A stretch of 32,854 nt of DNA, taken from NCBI GenBank assembly GCA_003282485.1, contig QBZD01000011.1, forward strand, positions 1 to 32,854, written 5' to 3'. The notes beneath the pieces were generated by a model. That model worked only from the letters and a program-made list of their open reading frames with translations. It had not been told where the DNA came from and made no database searches. Below, piece after piece: positions 1 to 8,832 of the stretch. The stretch is from Pelagibacteraceae bacterium AG-333-C14 (GTDB lineage Bacteria; Pseudomonadota; Alphaproteobacteria; Pelagibacterales; AG-422-B15). Numbering within the stretch: position 1 is the stretch's first letter; each line of letters begins with the position of its first letter. Both the position numbers and the translations under genes were made by a program.

Positions 1-851
1 ATTATGTCAACTTCCTAAGAGATTATGGAAAACATTTTACAATTAATAAAATGTTAAGCTTTGATAGTGTTAAAATTAGACTTGATAGAGAACAGTCACT
101 TAATTTTGTTGAATTCAATTATATGATATTTCAAGCTTACGATTTCTTTGAATTAAATAATAGAGACAATTGCATACTTCAGATAGGTGGATCAGATCAG
201 TGGGGCAATATTGTAAATGGCGTTGAGTTAATAAGAAGAGCAAGTGGTAAGGAAGCTTTTGGACTAACTACACCTTTATTGACTAATGCTAACGGAGATA
301 AAATGGGTAAAACTGCAGAAGGAGCCATATGGCTCAATGAAGATATGTTATCTGCGTATGATTATTGGCAGTTTTGGAGAAACATAGATGACCGCGACGT
401 AATACGGTTTTTGAAACTATTCACTGATCTGAGTAAAAAGGAAATTGAAATAATAGAAAAAAGTAATTCTGATAATGTTAATAAAGCCAAAATAATATTA
501 GCCAACGAAGCTACGGCCATGCTTCATGGTCTTGAAAAGGCTAAAAAATCTGAAGAAACGGCTACAAATATTTTTACTGATAACGGTCTAGATACAGATT
601 TACCAACTATAAAACTAAGGTCAGAAGAATTAGATAATGAAATTCTACTTTCTGACCTGATTTTAAGAATTAACTTTGCATCGTCGAAATCTTCTAGCAG
701 AAAACTTATACGTGGGAATGCTGTGAAGATCGATAAGGAGCTTATAAAAGATGAGCTTTTTTCAGTAAATACATTACTTCTCAATAGCTCAAATGGACTT
801 GTCATCAGCGTTGGCAAAAAAAAATACTTTAGGGTTGTTACTGTTGAATAA
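1..851 (+). CDS. tyrS: Tyrosyl-tRNA synthetase, C-terminal part (5' end outside window)
   Basis: Class I aminoacyl-tRNA synthetase that charges tRNA-Tyr with tyrosine in the cytoplasm. The reading frame is open from base 3 and starts before the window, so the first ATG at 51 is internal: the residues before it (YVNFLRDYGKHF) match the TyrRS catalytic domain. Visible are the tyrosine/ATP-site segment LQIGGSDQWGN, the KMSKS-type loop as DKMGKTAEG, and a C-terminal S4 RNA-binding domain (about the last 65 residues, LSDLILRINFASSKSS). The HIGH motif is in the missing N-terminal part. It ends in TAA and its last 14 bases overlap the 3' end of the opposing AsmA-like gene. Identification is secure; only the extent is limited by the window. 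Confidence 0.96.
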   Translation, partial: YVNFLRDYGKHFTINKMLSFDSVKIRLDREQSLNFVEFNYMIFQAYDFFELNNRDNCILQIGGSDQWGNIVNGVELIRRASGKEAFGLTTPLLTNANGDKMGKTAEGAIWLNEDMLSAYDYWQFWRNIDDRDVIRFLKLFTDLSKKEIEIIEKSNSDNVNKAKIILANEATAMLHGLEKAKKSEETATNIFTDNGLDTDLPTIKLRSEELDNEILLSDLILRINFASSKSSSRKLIRGNAVKIDKELIKDELFSVNTLLLNSSNGLVISVGKKKYFRVVTVE

Positions 852-3300
852 CTTGGTTTGAGTTTATTGTTTCTAATGCTCTTTCTATAATGCGAGGTTT
901 AATTATTGTGAGTGGGTTAGATGAAACTTCTGGATCGTCGACGTCACCCTTTAAACTAAAGTCAATAGAAAATAACCCTTCCCCCTCATCTCCTATAATA
1001 ATGGGCCCGATAATTGGTACATTCTGAATTATGGCATTAACTAAATACATAGGACTTATTTCCCCAGACATATCCACCATAGATTCTTCTCGTTGAATTT
1101 TGCCATCCATGACCAGGCCAATACTGTCACTTACTGCGAATGCATCAATATTATTAAAGTTTTTTTCATTTTCAGTGTAACTTATTTGACCATAACCAAA
1201 CCGGATACCTTCTTCGCCTTCAGCAATGCTCACTAAACCTGAAATTGATGGAAGTGATAAAATTTTTAATGAAGCAGGTGAATTTATTAAAACAAAATCT
1301 TTTAGATCAATATCAACACTAGCATCCATTGTGCTCAAATCACGAACAGACTTCATTTTTAACTCCCCATCACTTAATAGTTTTTTAACAGGATGTTTGT
1401 TATGCACAAAATGTGTAATATCACTTGAACTTATGAGATTGATGTCAACCTTTTCAGTTTTTTCTCGTGAGTAATTTAAAATATGATTATTAATGCTAGC
1501 TTTGCTATTTACTGATAATAGGTCGCCCTGTTTTAATATTCCTGCTTTAAAATCATTAACTTTAACTCCACCTGCGAAGATTACCTTATCTGTTTTTATT
1601 TTATAATTCTCTTTTGAAAGATAGTACTCTTTAAACTTTTTATTAGTCTCAATTTTATTCATTGATAAGTCTATTATTTCCCCATGAATAGAAAGATTTA
1701 ATATTCGTTCAGACAAATCACCTGAAATGTTAATTTTTACATTTTCACTATTGTTAAGCTTTAATGACTCAAGATAAAGGTGGTTTGTTTTAGAAATCCT
1801 TATTTTTCCATCCAATTCAATTTGACTATCAATTGATTTAAAAGTTATCTTACTATCGTTATTATATTGGATGTTCGAATCAAAGTTAATTTTTAAAACT
1901 TCATTGCTTAACTTATTTAAATTTATTTGCCTTATATAGGCCTTAACATTAGTTAAATCTAACTCACCTTTTATTGTTGGATTGGTTTCTAAAAAATTAT
2001 TGATTTGAATATTATAACTTACAGATCCTGATGAGTAGTTTGGATTTTTATTGTCATCAAATATAAAATTAGAATTAATTGTGCCCTGTGATTTAATTTT
2101 TAAATTTAAAATTGAACTCCCAACATCATTTGATAATGGCTTAAAGTTAAAATTTAATACTAAGTTATTCTCTTCGTTTAAATTTTTCTTGAAAAAATCT
2201 ATTGCTCTATTTGTATTGCCTTCTCTTGTCGAAATTGATGTATTTATATAATCTATAACTGCTTTTTTACTTAGTGAGGTAATCAAATTTACATTTGAAT
2301 TCTGCAAGTTGTCATCTATGATTATATAACTTCCATTTTTAAATGTGACTTTGTCATTTTTAAAATTTAAAATTTTTATTTTAAATTGATCATCTAGCTT
2401 CTCCATCTCTATATTATATGAAGTAACATTTCCAAAGTTTTTATAAAATTCATTTATTGGCAGTATTTCTTTTAGTTTATAAATACCTGAAAGATTTAAT
2501 TTCATTCCTCCAATAAAATCATTTAAAGGTGATTTATCTATAAACTTGAATTCTGATGTCGCCGAAAAAGATTGCCATCCAACAAAACCTGAAACAACTT
2601 TATCTAATTCTGTGTTATTAGTTATATTTAGAAGTTTCTTGATAGTTTCTTTTTTTGCTTTAATTTCTATTTTTGTTTGCCATAATTTGCTTTCTGAGTT
2701 GAATTTTATATAACTTGGTCCAGATATAAATATATCCCCATAATTAAAACCTGAAATGTTTAATTCTCTATTTACAAAATCATAGGTAAAATCAAAATAA
2801 AATTTTTCATAAGATATATCATTACCAGTCAATAAAGCTGATGACATAGAAATTTTTGAATTCTGTACATTTCTGAGAGAATTAGCTTTTATTTCTAATA
2901 CGCTTTCCTGCAAGACAATTTCGTTACTTAACTGAACTGATTTGATAGTAATCTCATCAATCATTACTGTTATAAACTGATCTTCATTGTTAAAAAAAAG
3001 ATCATTTAAATTAAAATCAATTATGACTTGATTTGCACTTAGTGATGTTTTGTCGCTGAATAATAAATCTGCTTTTGAAATATCAATAAATAGACCATTG
3101 TCTTCGTTGTACATCAATAAGTAATTATTAGTCTCCAGAGTGATCTTATGTTCAGTTTTTAAGTATGAAGATAACCTTTGCTCTAAAAAATTAACACTTA
3201 TGCCTCCAAAAATTATTTTTGCAGTGAGACCAATAATTATAAGAGTGAGCGTCACTAAGGCTGAGGAGGTGATGTACAGAATTAAAGTTTTTTTACTCAC
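838..3300 (-). CDS. AsmA-like (AsmA_2/DUF3971-type) inner-membrane-anchored envelope protein
   Basis: An 820-residue protein with one N-terminal membrane segment (about residues 4-32) and a very long, beta-rich, Asn/Ser-rich region expected in the periplasm. The last 100 or so residues carry the family signature: MVDMSGEISPMYLVNAI, then VPIIGPIIIGDEGEGLFSID and DVDDPEVSSNPLTII, typical of the alphaproteobacterial AsmA-like C-terminal region. AsmA/YhdP/TamB relatives are thought to form hydrophobic grooves that carry phospholipids or outer-membrane components across the periplasm; the substrate here is unknown. The start is GTG at 3300, 4 bases after the prfB stop, so it is probably the last gene of mrcA-prfB-asmA. 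Its 3' end overlaps tyrS by 14 bases. Family call is firm, function inferred. Confidence 0.85.
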   Translation of the reverse strand: MSKKTLILYITSSALVTLTLIIIGLTAKIIFGGISVNFLEQRLSSYLKTEHKITLETNNYLLMYNEDNGLFIDISKADLLFSDKTSLSANQVIIDFNLNDLFFNNEDQFITVMIDEITIKSVQLSNEIVLQESVLEIKANSLRNVQNSKISMSSALLTGNDISYEKFYFDFTYDFVNRELNISGFNYGDIFISGPSYIKFNSESKLWQTKIEIKAKKETIKKLLNITNNTELDKVVSGFVGWQSFSATSEFKFIDKSPLNDFIGGMKLNLSGIYKLKEILPINEFYKNFGNVTSYNIEMEKLDDQFKIKILNFKNDKVTFKNGSYIIIDDNLQNSNVNLITSLSKKAVIDYINTSISTREGNTNRAIDFFKKNLNEENNLVLNFNFKPLSNDVGSSILNLKIKSQGTINSNFIFDDNKNPNYSSGSVSYNIQINNFLETNPTIKGELDLTNVKAYIRQINLNKLSNEVLKINFDSNIQYNNDSKITFKSIDSQIELDGKIRISKTNHLYLESLKLNNSENVKINISGDLSERILNLSIHGEIIDLSMNKIETNKKFKEYYLSKENYKIKTDKVIFAGGVKVNDFKAGILKQGDLLSVNSKASINNHILNYSREKTEKVDINLISSSDITHFVHNKHPVKKLLSDGELKMKSVRDLSTMDASVDIDLKDFVLINSPASLKILSLPSISGLVSIAEGEEGIRFGYGQISYTENEKNFNNIDAFAVSDSIGLVMDGKIQREESMVDMSGEISPMYLVNAIIQNVPIIGPIIIGDEGEGLFSIDFSLKGDVDDPEVSSNPLTIIKPRIIERALETINSNQVIQQ

Positions 3301-3304
3301 TGTT

Positions 3305-4391
3305 TCATTTCAAATTAGAAAATATTAGCTTATCTATGTCGCCATCTAATACGGCCTCTGGATCTGATACTTCATAGTTACTTCTTAAATCTTTGACCAT
3401 TCTATAGGGATGAAGAACGTAGGATCTTATTTGATTTCCCCATCCAATTTCAGATTTTTTATCTTCTTTAGCTTTGCGTTCATCATCCATTTTTTGAACT
3501 TCTATTTCATATAATTTAGATTTAAGTAAATTTATAGCCGTTGCCTTGTTTTTGTGTTGAGATCTTTCATTTTGACATTGAACAACTATTCCAGTTGGAA
3601 TATGCGTAATTCTTATTGCACTATCTGTTGTGTTGACATGTTGACCTCCAGCTCCTGAAGCCCTGAATGTGTCAATTCTAATGTCTTTATCTAATAAGTT
3701 AACTTCAATAGTCTCGTCAACAAATGGGGAAATCCATACACTTGAGAAACTTGTATGTCTTCTTGAATTAGAATCAAAAGGAGAAATTCTTACAAGTCGA
3801 TGAATGCCCGACTCCCTTTTTAGATATCCAAAAGCAAAACTGCCTTCTATTAATGCTGTGCATGATTTGAGCCCTGCCTCATCACCTATAGACTCATACA
3901 TTATTTTAAATTTAAATTTTTTCTTTTCAGCCCATCGCATATACATTCTTAAAAGCATTTGCGCCCAATCCTGACTCTCTGTGCCACCTGCACCAGCATG
4001 TATCTCTAAATAACAACTTTTACTATCAGCTTCACCGTTAAATTGTAATTTAAATTCATTATCTTCTAATTCAGATAATATACTCATCATTGACGAGTGA
4101 CATTCACTAATAGCCGCTTCATCAGACTCTTCTATGGCAAGATTATAATAGTCATTTACCTCAGATATTTTGTTTTCAAAATTGCTTATAAGAGTTATAT
4201 TGCCTTCCTTTTCACTGATGCTTACCATAACTTTTTTTGCTTCATCAGAATCTGACCAGAAATCTTGATCTTCTGTTTTGTTTCTAAGCTTGATTAATTC
4301 TTTTGATATTTTGTCTGTGTCAAAGATGACTCCGAATAAAATCTAGTTTTTTATTTGCCAGACTGATTAAATTTGTAAATTCAATATCCAT
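3305..4391 (-). CDS. prfB: Peptide chain release factor 2, expressed by programmed +1 frameshift
   Basis: RF2 releases nascent peptide at UGA and UAA. The gene reads ATG at 4391 for 23 codons, meets an in-frame TGA at 4322-4320, and continues in the +1 frame from GAC at 4321, giving 361 residues (E. coli RF2 has 365). The 307-residue ORF beginning at 4228 is only the downstream part: the frame upstream of it (DTDKISKELIKLRNK, EDQDFW) is clear RF2 sequence. The UGA/UAA-reading tripeptide SPF is at 203-205 and the catalytic GGQ at 248-250, each two residues from the E. coli positions. The start lies 1 base after the mrcA stop, and the gene itself ends in TGA. Expression should be self-limiting, since abundant RF2 terminates at codon 24. 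Confidence 0.96.
4315..4340 (-). other. RF2 programmed +1 frameshift site
   Basis: Reading the minus strand, the sequence is CGG AGT CAT CTT TGA CAC. CTTTGAC is the canonical RF2 slip site: tRNA-Leu on CUU moves to UUU when UGA is slowly read. The Shine-Dalgarno-like GGAG sits three bases plus one codon before CTT, the same spacing as the E. coli AGGGGG element, although it is a weaker match. Restoring the +1 frame joins the 23-codon leader to the rest of RF2 with no residues out of place. Confidence 0.95.
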
Positions 4392-4392
4392 T

Positions 4393-6789
4393 TTAATAAA
4401 TCAAAAATTCGTTCTCGTCACTGTTTTCCGTTTCGATAATTTGAAATCCTTCTGAACCTATTAATGTTTCTTTAAAGGTTGATAGTTTATCACTTTTTCC
4501 AAATGCTTCATATATTGTTTTAATATCGTTTATTTTATTTGATATTTGTCCTGTATCATAATCAATTTTTATTAATTCTATGCCAGCTGGTATTATAAAT
4601 GGAAGAACTTTTTCATCCTCATAGTAATCATTTATGAATGACTTAAAAATTGGAACCGCAACTGACGATCCTGTTTCTCTTTTTCCTAATGATTCGGGTT
4701 TATCGTAACCAGCATAAACACCAACTATAACATCCGATGTAAAACCAATAAACCAAGCATCTGTATTATTATTCGTTGTGCCAGTTTTCCCAGCTATTTC
4801 AATGCCTTCAATTTTAGTTTTTCTTCCAGTACCCCTATCTACTGCTCCTTTTAATATTGAGACCATCTGATAAGCATTTTTTTCATCAAAAATTTTTTCA
4901 GATTTATAAATAATATCTGGTTTAGGGGACTCTTCAATATAAGGCATGCTGCAATTACTGCATATAATTTGATCATGAATGAAAATATTTTTCCCTCTAC
5001 GATCTTGTATTCTGTCAATTAAACTACCGCTAACTTTCTTTCCACCATTTGCGAATGAAGCATATGCGGATGTGAGCTTGAAAAGAGATGTTTCACCTGC
5101 ACCCAAAGCCATTGACAGCACTGGAGGCATATTGGACATTATATTTGTTCTCTCAGCCAATTCTACAATTTGATCCATGCCAAGATATTGCGCAATTCGG
5201 ATTGTCATCAAGTTTCTTGAGTGTTCAATTCCTTTCCGTAATGTTGAAGGTCCATAAAATTTCTTTCCATAATTTTCTGGCTTCCACTTAGCACGCCCTT
5301 CTCCTTGATCCAAAACAAAGGGTGCGTCAAGAATTAAGCTATTTGGTTGCAATCCATTTTCTAACGCTGACATATATACAAATGGTTTAAATGAAGAACC
5401 CGGCTGCCTTTTTGCTTGGTATACGCGATTAAAATTGCTCTCAAAGAAATCAAATCCACCTGATAATGCAAAAACTCTTCCTGTGTGAGGATCCATAACG
5501 ATAATTGCGCCATTAATCTTTGGTAGTTGTTCTAAGTTGTATAGTTTTTCTTTGTTATAGGATACATGAATAATATCATTAAGTTTAAAAACCTCATTTG
5601 CTTTATTTATTTTAGGTCCAAGATATCCGTTTCCAAGACTTTTTCTTGCCCAATTAAAATTTGTTAAATGCCCTTTAACAATGTCTTTATCTTTCAATAC
5701 TTCTATCTCAACAATTCCTTTGAGTTCATCAATTTTTATAACTCTGGCCATAAAGAAATTATGTGGCTGGCTTATTCCAATGTGTTCTAAGAACCAACTC
5801 TTATTTCTATTGTTATCAATAACGCCCCTATATCCATTTCTTTTATCATATTCTAATAAACCAGATTTCAATGCCAGGTCGGCTATTCTCTGAGTTGAAG
5901 TATCAAGTGATGATCTCACTGAAAGACCACCTCCATAAAGTGCGTCTTCACCATATGCTTTAATTATTTGCTTTCTAATTTCTTCTAAATAGTAATCAGA
6001 TGAAAAAACAGGCTTCTTTTCAGTCTCAGCCATTTGAATAGTTTTTTTTATAGAGGCCTCATACTCTTCTGCGGTTATATATTTATTAATATACATTCTA
6101 TATAAAACCCAGTTTCTTCTGATAAAAGATTTATTGTAATTTTTTTTTGGATTATATCTACTTGGGGCTTTTGGAAGCGCAGCTAGAAAAGAAACTTCAG
6201 AAAGATCTAATTCATCTAAAGATTTATTAAAATATCTATTTGAGGCAGCTGCAACGCCATATGTTCCATAGCCTAAATAAATTTGATTTAAGTAAAGTTC
6301 TAAAATTCTTGATTTAGAAAGAGTAGCATCAATTTTTATTGCCAATAATGCTTCTTTAATTTTTCTGCTGATTGACAGCTCGTCGCTCAATAAAAAATTT
6401 TTTGCAACTTGCTGTGTGATAGTAGACGCTCCCTCTGGTCTTTTATCTGAAAAAAAATAATAAGTATTTCTAATTAAAGCCCTTAATATTCCTGTGGGAT
6501 CAATTCCAATATGATTATAAAAATTTTTATCTTCAGCAGAAATAAATGCATGTTTCAGACTTGCAGGAATATTATCTATTGGAACAAATATTCTATATTC
6601 TTTTGAAAATTCTTTTACTAATTGACCATTGGAGTCATAAATTCTTGTCATTACATCTGGCTGGTAGTTTTTTAAATTTGAATCGTCAGGGAGCTGTAGT
6701 AAGAAATAAATAAGGACAAGAAAAAGACAGAATGCAGTTGCTGTCAAAGAATACAACAGAAATTTAATTTGGTTGTAAATGCGATTCAT
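4393..6789 (-). CDS. mrcA: Penicillin-binding protein 1A (bifunctional transglycosylase/transpeptidase)
   Basis: A 798-residue class A PBP that polymerises and cross-links peptidoglycan on the periplasmic face of the inner membrane. A single N-terminal membrane helix (about residues 10-32) precedes the GT51 glycosyltransferase domain, with catalytic Glu86 in EDKNFYNH and the STITQQ motif at 122-127. The transpeptidase domain has the nucleophile Ser465 in SSFK, an SRN motif, and KTGT with Lys668 (GKTGTTNNN). An OB-like insertion lies between the two domains, as in other PBP1A proteins. It heads the leftward operon and is followed after 1 base by prfB, an order common in Alphaproteobacteria. 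A candidate promoter lies upstream (-10 CATAAT at 6812-6817 on the minus strand). Confidence 0.95.
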   Translation of the reverse strand: MNRIYNQIKFLLYSLTATAFCLFLVLIYFLLQLPDDSNLKNYQPDVMTRIYDSNGQLVKEFSKEYRIFVPIDNIPASLKHAFISAEDKNFYNHIGIDPTGILRALIRNTYYFFSDKRPEGASTITQQVAKNFLLSDELSISRKIKEALLAIKIDATLSKSRILELYLNQIYLGYGTYGVAAASNRYFNKSLDELDLSEVSFLAALPKAPSRYNPKKNYNKSFIRRNWVLYRMYINKYITAEEYEASIKKTIQMAETEKKPVFSSDYYLEEIRKQIIKAYGEDALYGGGLSVRSSLDTSTQRIADLALKSGLLEYDKRNGYRGVIDNNRNKSWFLEHIGISQPHNFFMARVIKIDELKGIVEIEVLKDKDIVKGHLTNFNWARKSLGNGYLGPKINKANEVFKLNDIIHVSYNKEKLYNLEQLPKINGAIIVMDPHTGRVFALSGGFDFFESNFNRVYQAKRQPGSSFKPFVYMSALENGLQPNSLILDAPFVLDQGEGRAKWKPENYGKKFYGPSTLRKGIEHSRNLMTIRIAQYLGMDQIVELAERTNIMSNMPPVLSMALGAGETSLFKLTSAYASFANGGKKVSGSLIDRIQDRRGKNIFIHDQIICSNCSMPYIEESPKPDIIYKSEKIFDEKNAYQMVSILKGAVDRGTGRKTKIEGIEIAGKTGTTNNNTDAWFIGFTSDVIVGVYAGYDKPESLGKRETGSSVAVPIFKSFINDYYEDEKVLPFIIPAGIELIKIDYDTGQISNKINDIKTIYEAFGKSDKLSTFKETLIGSEGFQIIETENSDENEFLIY

Positions 6790-6824
6790 AATAAGTTACT
6801 AAGTATATATAATTATGGCATTCG

Positions 6825-6842
6825 TTTGGCTATATAGCCAAA
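6825..6842. repeat. 18-bp perfect palindrome, candidate operator
   Basis: TTTGGCTATATAGCCAAA is its own reverse complement over all 18 bases (centre between 6833 and 6834); the next base on each side does not pair. It lies in the divergent mrcA/rne region. On the minus strand it contains the -35-like TTGGCT proposed for mrcA, and it lies just upstream of the -10-like TATAAA proposed for rne. A dimeric regulator could control both genes from here. I do not recognise the site as belonging to a named regulator family. Confidence 0.5.
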
Positions 6843-6965
6843 TTTGAAAATCTTGTTATATAAATAAAATAAACATTGATTTTTACAGTTAAAAATATAT
6901 CAATAAATCATACACTTACATATTTACTATGATACACAAATACATATTACAAAAAAAATATTCTC

Positions 6966-6982
6966 GGCTATTTAACATAGTC
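6966..6982 (+). promoter_or_regulatory. Small hairpin in the rne leader
   Basis: GGCTAT (6966-6971), loop TTAAC, then ATAGTC (6977-6982) can form a six-pair stem with one G-U pair in the rne mRNA, ending 9 bases before the AAAGG ribosome-binding site. It reuses the GGCTAT half-site of the palindrome at 6825-6842. A structured leader would fit autoregulation of the kind known for E. coli rne, but the stem is short and no stability was computed. Confidence 0.3.
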
Positions 6983-7005
6983 ATATCATCGAAAGGTTTC
7001 TATAA

Positions 7006-8832
7006 ATGTCTCAAAAATTACTTATTGACGGTTCTAGAGATAGTCAAACTCAGGTTGCTTTATTATCTGAAAATGGACTTGAAGATTTTGAATTTGAATC
7101 TACTTCCAAAAAAAATCTAAAAGGAAATATTTATCTAGGTAAAGTATCTAGAATTGAGGCCTCTCTTCAAGCTGCATTCATTGATATTGGCTCAGATAAA
7201 AATGGTTTTCTTGCATTTGGTGAAATTCATCCAAATTATTTTCAAATTCCTGTAGCAGACAGAGAAGCGCTAATTGAAGCTGAGGCTAGTGTTGAAGAAG
7301 AACACGGCACTGAAAATAATGTAGAAGATGGTGAAGGAGAAAAAGAAGGTGAAAATAATAATGATGTCACCGCAGCAGAAAACGATCAAACCGAAAACTT
7401 AACTGACAATGAAAAAGTTATAAAAAATAAAAAATATAAATCAAGTGCAAATCTAAAAAGAAAACTCTATAGATCATATAAAATACAAGAAGTAATTAAA
7501 ACAGGTCAGCTTATACTTATTCAAGTTGTTAAAGAAGAAAGGGGCAACAAAGGGGCAGCTCTTACTTCATACATTTCCTTAGCAGGTAAATATACTGTTC
7601 TAATGCCTAATTCCACAAAAACAAAGGGCATCTCGAGAAAAATTTCTACTACTGACGATAGAAATAAATTAAAACAAATAATTGATGAATTGAACATACC
7701 TGCAGAAATGGGATTAATTATAAGAACAGCAGGCCTGAATAAGACAAAAAATGAAATCAAAAAAGATTACTCTACACTTAATAAGCTATGGATAGAAATT
7801 GTTACTGAAACTAAAAAAGCTATCGCTCCTGCATTAATACATGAAGAAGGTAATTTGCTAAGAAGAGTGCTTCGAGATGTTTACACAAAGGAAATGAAAG
7901 ACATATTAGTCGAAGGTAAAGAATCTTACAAAGAGACAAAAAAATACATGACACAACTACTGCCATCTTGTGCTAAATTTGTGAAACAATATAAAAACAA
8001 AGAACCTATTTTCAGTAAATATAAGGTTGAAAACGAAATAATAAAAATGTTTAGCCCTGAAGTCAAACTAAGATCAGGGGGTTATTTGGTAATAAACCCT
8101 ACTGAAGCATTGGTTGCAATAGATGTTAATTCTGGTGGGGCAACAAAAGAAAGGAACATAGAAAAGACTGCTTTAAAAACTAATCTTGAGGCTGCGGTTG
8201 AAATTGCAAAACAGATAAAGATCAGAGATTTGTCAGGACTAATCGTAATAGATTTTATTGACATGTATGAGATGAGGAATAACAGGCAGGTAGAAAAGAA
8301 AGTGAAAGAACTGGTAAGAAAAGATAGAGCCAGAACTCAAGTTTCAAGAATTAGTCAGTTCGGTCTTTTAGAAATGTCCAGACAAAGGTTAAGACAAAGT
8401 TTTATTGAATGGAGAACTGAACTAAGCCAACATTCAAGTGCGCTTAAATTAGTATATTTGTTGAAGGAAAAAATAAATAATAAAAAATTTAAAACTCTGT
8501 CTGTGAATATAAATCCGTTCATGAAAAAGTATTTAGCTGATAACTTTAAGGTGGAAATAAAGAAAATTGAAGATGATTCTAATGTCAAAATAACATTTGC
8601 TGAAGATATATCTATAGACAATTCAGAGATTAGTTTGGTGGAGGAATCCAAGAAAATTAAGAAGGAAGTCAAAAATATAAAGAAAAAAGTATCAAAAAAG
8701 AGAATTTCCCCTTCCAAGAAAAAAACTTCAGCTTTAAAAAGAAATAAAACAAAAGAAAAAGCTCAAGAAGACAAAAATATATCTCCAATAAAAGAAATAA
8801 AAGATAAAAAATCAGGTTGGTGGCAGAAGTGA
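7006..8832 (+). CDS. rne: Ribonuclease E/G family endoribonuclease
   Basis: Single-strand-specific endonuclease that starts mRNA decay and matures rRNA and tRNA. It has 608 residues. The N-terminal S1 domain (LKGNIYLGKVSRIEASL) is interrupted by an acidic and Lys-rich insertion (about residues 90-150), as usual in Alphaproteobacteria. The Mg-binding aspartates are Asp373 (VAIDVNSGG) and Asp416 (IVIDFIDM), separated by 43 residues as are Asp303 and Asp346 in E. coli. After LLEMSRQRLRQSF the zinc-link CPxC segment is missing: at residues 466-478 the chain reads FIEWRTELSQHSS and runs straight into the next helix. The C-terminal tail is only about 80 Lys-rich residues but ends in SGWWQK, like the PNPase-binding GWW motif of Caulobacter RNase E. 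It overlaps the following protease gene. Confidence 0.94.
   Translation: MSQKLLIDGSRDSQTQVALLSENGLEDFEFESTSKKNLKGNIYLGKVSRIEASLQAAFIDIGSDKNGFLAFGEIHPNYFQIPVADREALIEAEASVEEEHGTENNVEDGEGEKEGENNNDVTAAENDQTENLTDNEKVIKNKKYKSSANLKRKLYRSYKIQEVIKTGQLILIQVVKEERGNKGAALTSYISLAGKYTVLMPNSTKTKGISRKISTTDDRNKLKQIIDELNIPAEMGLIIRTAGLNKTKNEIKKDYSTLNKLWIEIVTETKKAIAPALIHEEGNLLRRVLRDVYTKEMKDILVEGKESYKETKKYMTQLLPSCAKFVKQYKNKEPIFSKYKVENEIIKMFSPEVKLRSGGYLVINPTEALVAIDVNSGGATKERNIEKTALKTNLEAAVEIAKQIKIRDLSGLIVIDFIDMYEMRNNRQVEKKVKELVRKDRARTQVSRISQFGLLEMSRQRLRQSFIEWRTELSQHSSALKLVYLLKEKINNKKFKTLSVNINPFMKKYLADNFKVEIKKIEDDSNVKITFAEDISIDNSEISLVEESKKIKKEVKNIKKKVSKKRISPSKKKTSALKRNKTKEKAQEDKNISPIKEIKDKKSGWWQK

Larger units (their letters stand above)
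6790..7005. promoter_or_regulatory. Divergent mrcA/rne promoter region
   Basis: 216 bases with no credible gene or tRNA. Towards mrcA, a plausible promoter is TTGGCT (within the palindrome 6825-6842) and CATAAT (6812-6817, read on the minus strand) with an 18-base spacer, giving a leader of about 16 bases. Towards rne, TATAAA at 6859-6864 is a possible -10 without a good -35, giving a leader of about 135 bases. AAAGG at 6992-6996 is a plausible ribosome-binding site 9 bases before the rne ATG. The promoters are sequence matches only, and AT-rich DNA makes chance matches likely. Confidence 0.5.

Noticed and set aside
4228-4228. Start of prfB at the ATG at 4228
   Set aside because: It drops 54 conserved N-terminal residues; the upstream frame and the CTTTGAC frameshift site explain the full protein.
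6790-7005. tRNA or other stable RNA between mrcA and rne
   Set aside because: No cloverleaf, no TTCGA-type T-loop and no CCA-compatible stem; composition is very AT-rich except for the palindrome.
6929-7120. 63-residue ORF crossing the rne start
   Set aside because: It overlaps the certain rne start in another frame and has no homologous features; the rne N-terminus explains this DNA.
7270-7450. Acidic Lys/Glu/Asn-rich insertion in RNase E as a novel domain
   Set aside because: Low-complexity insertions in the S1 domain are usual in alphaproteobacterial RNase E, so this is not unusual by itself.
8355-8717. 120-residue ORF antisense to rne
   Set aside because: Phe/Ile/Leu-rich shadow of Lys-rich coding sequence; no motif and no ribosome-binding site.
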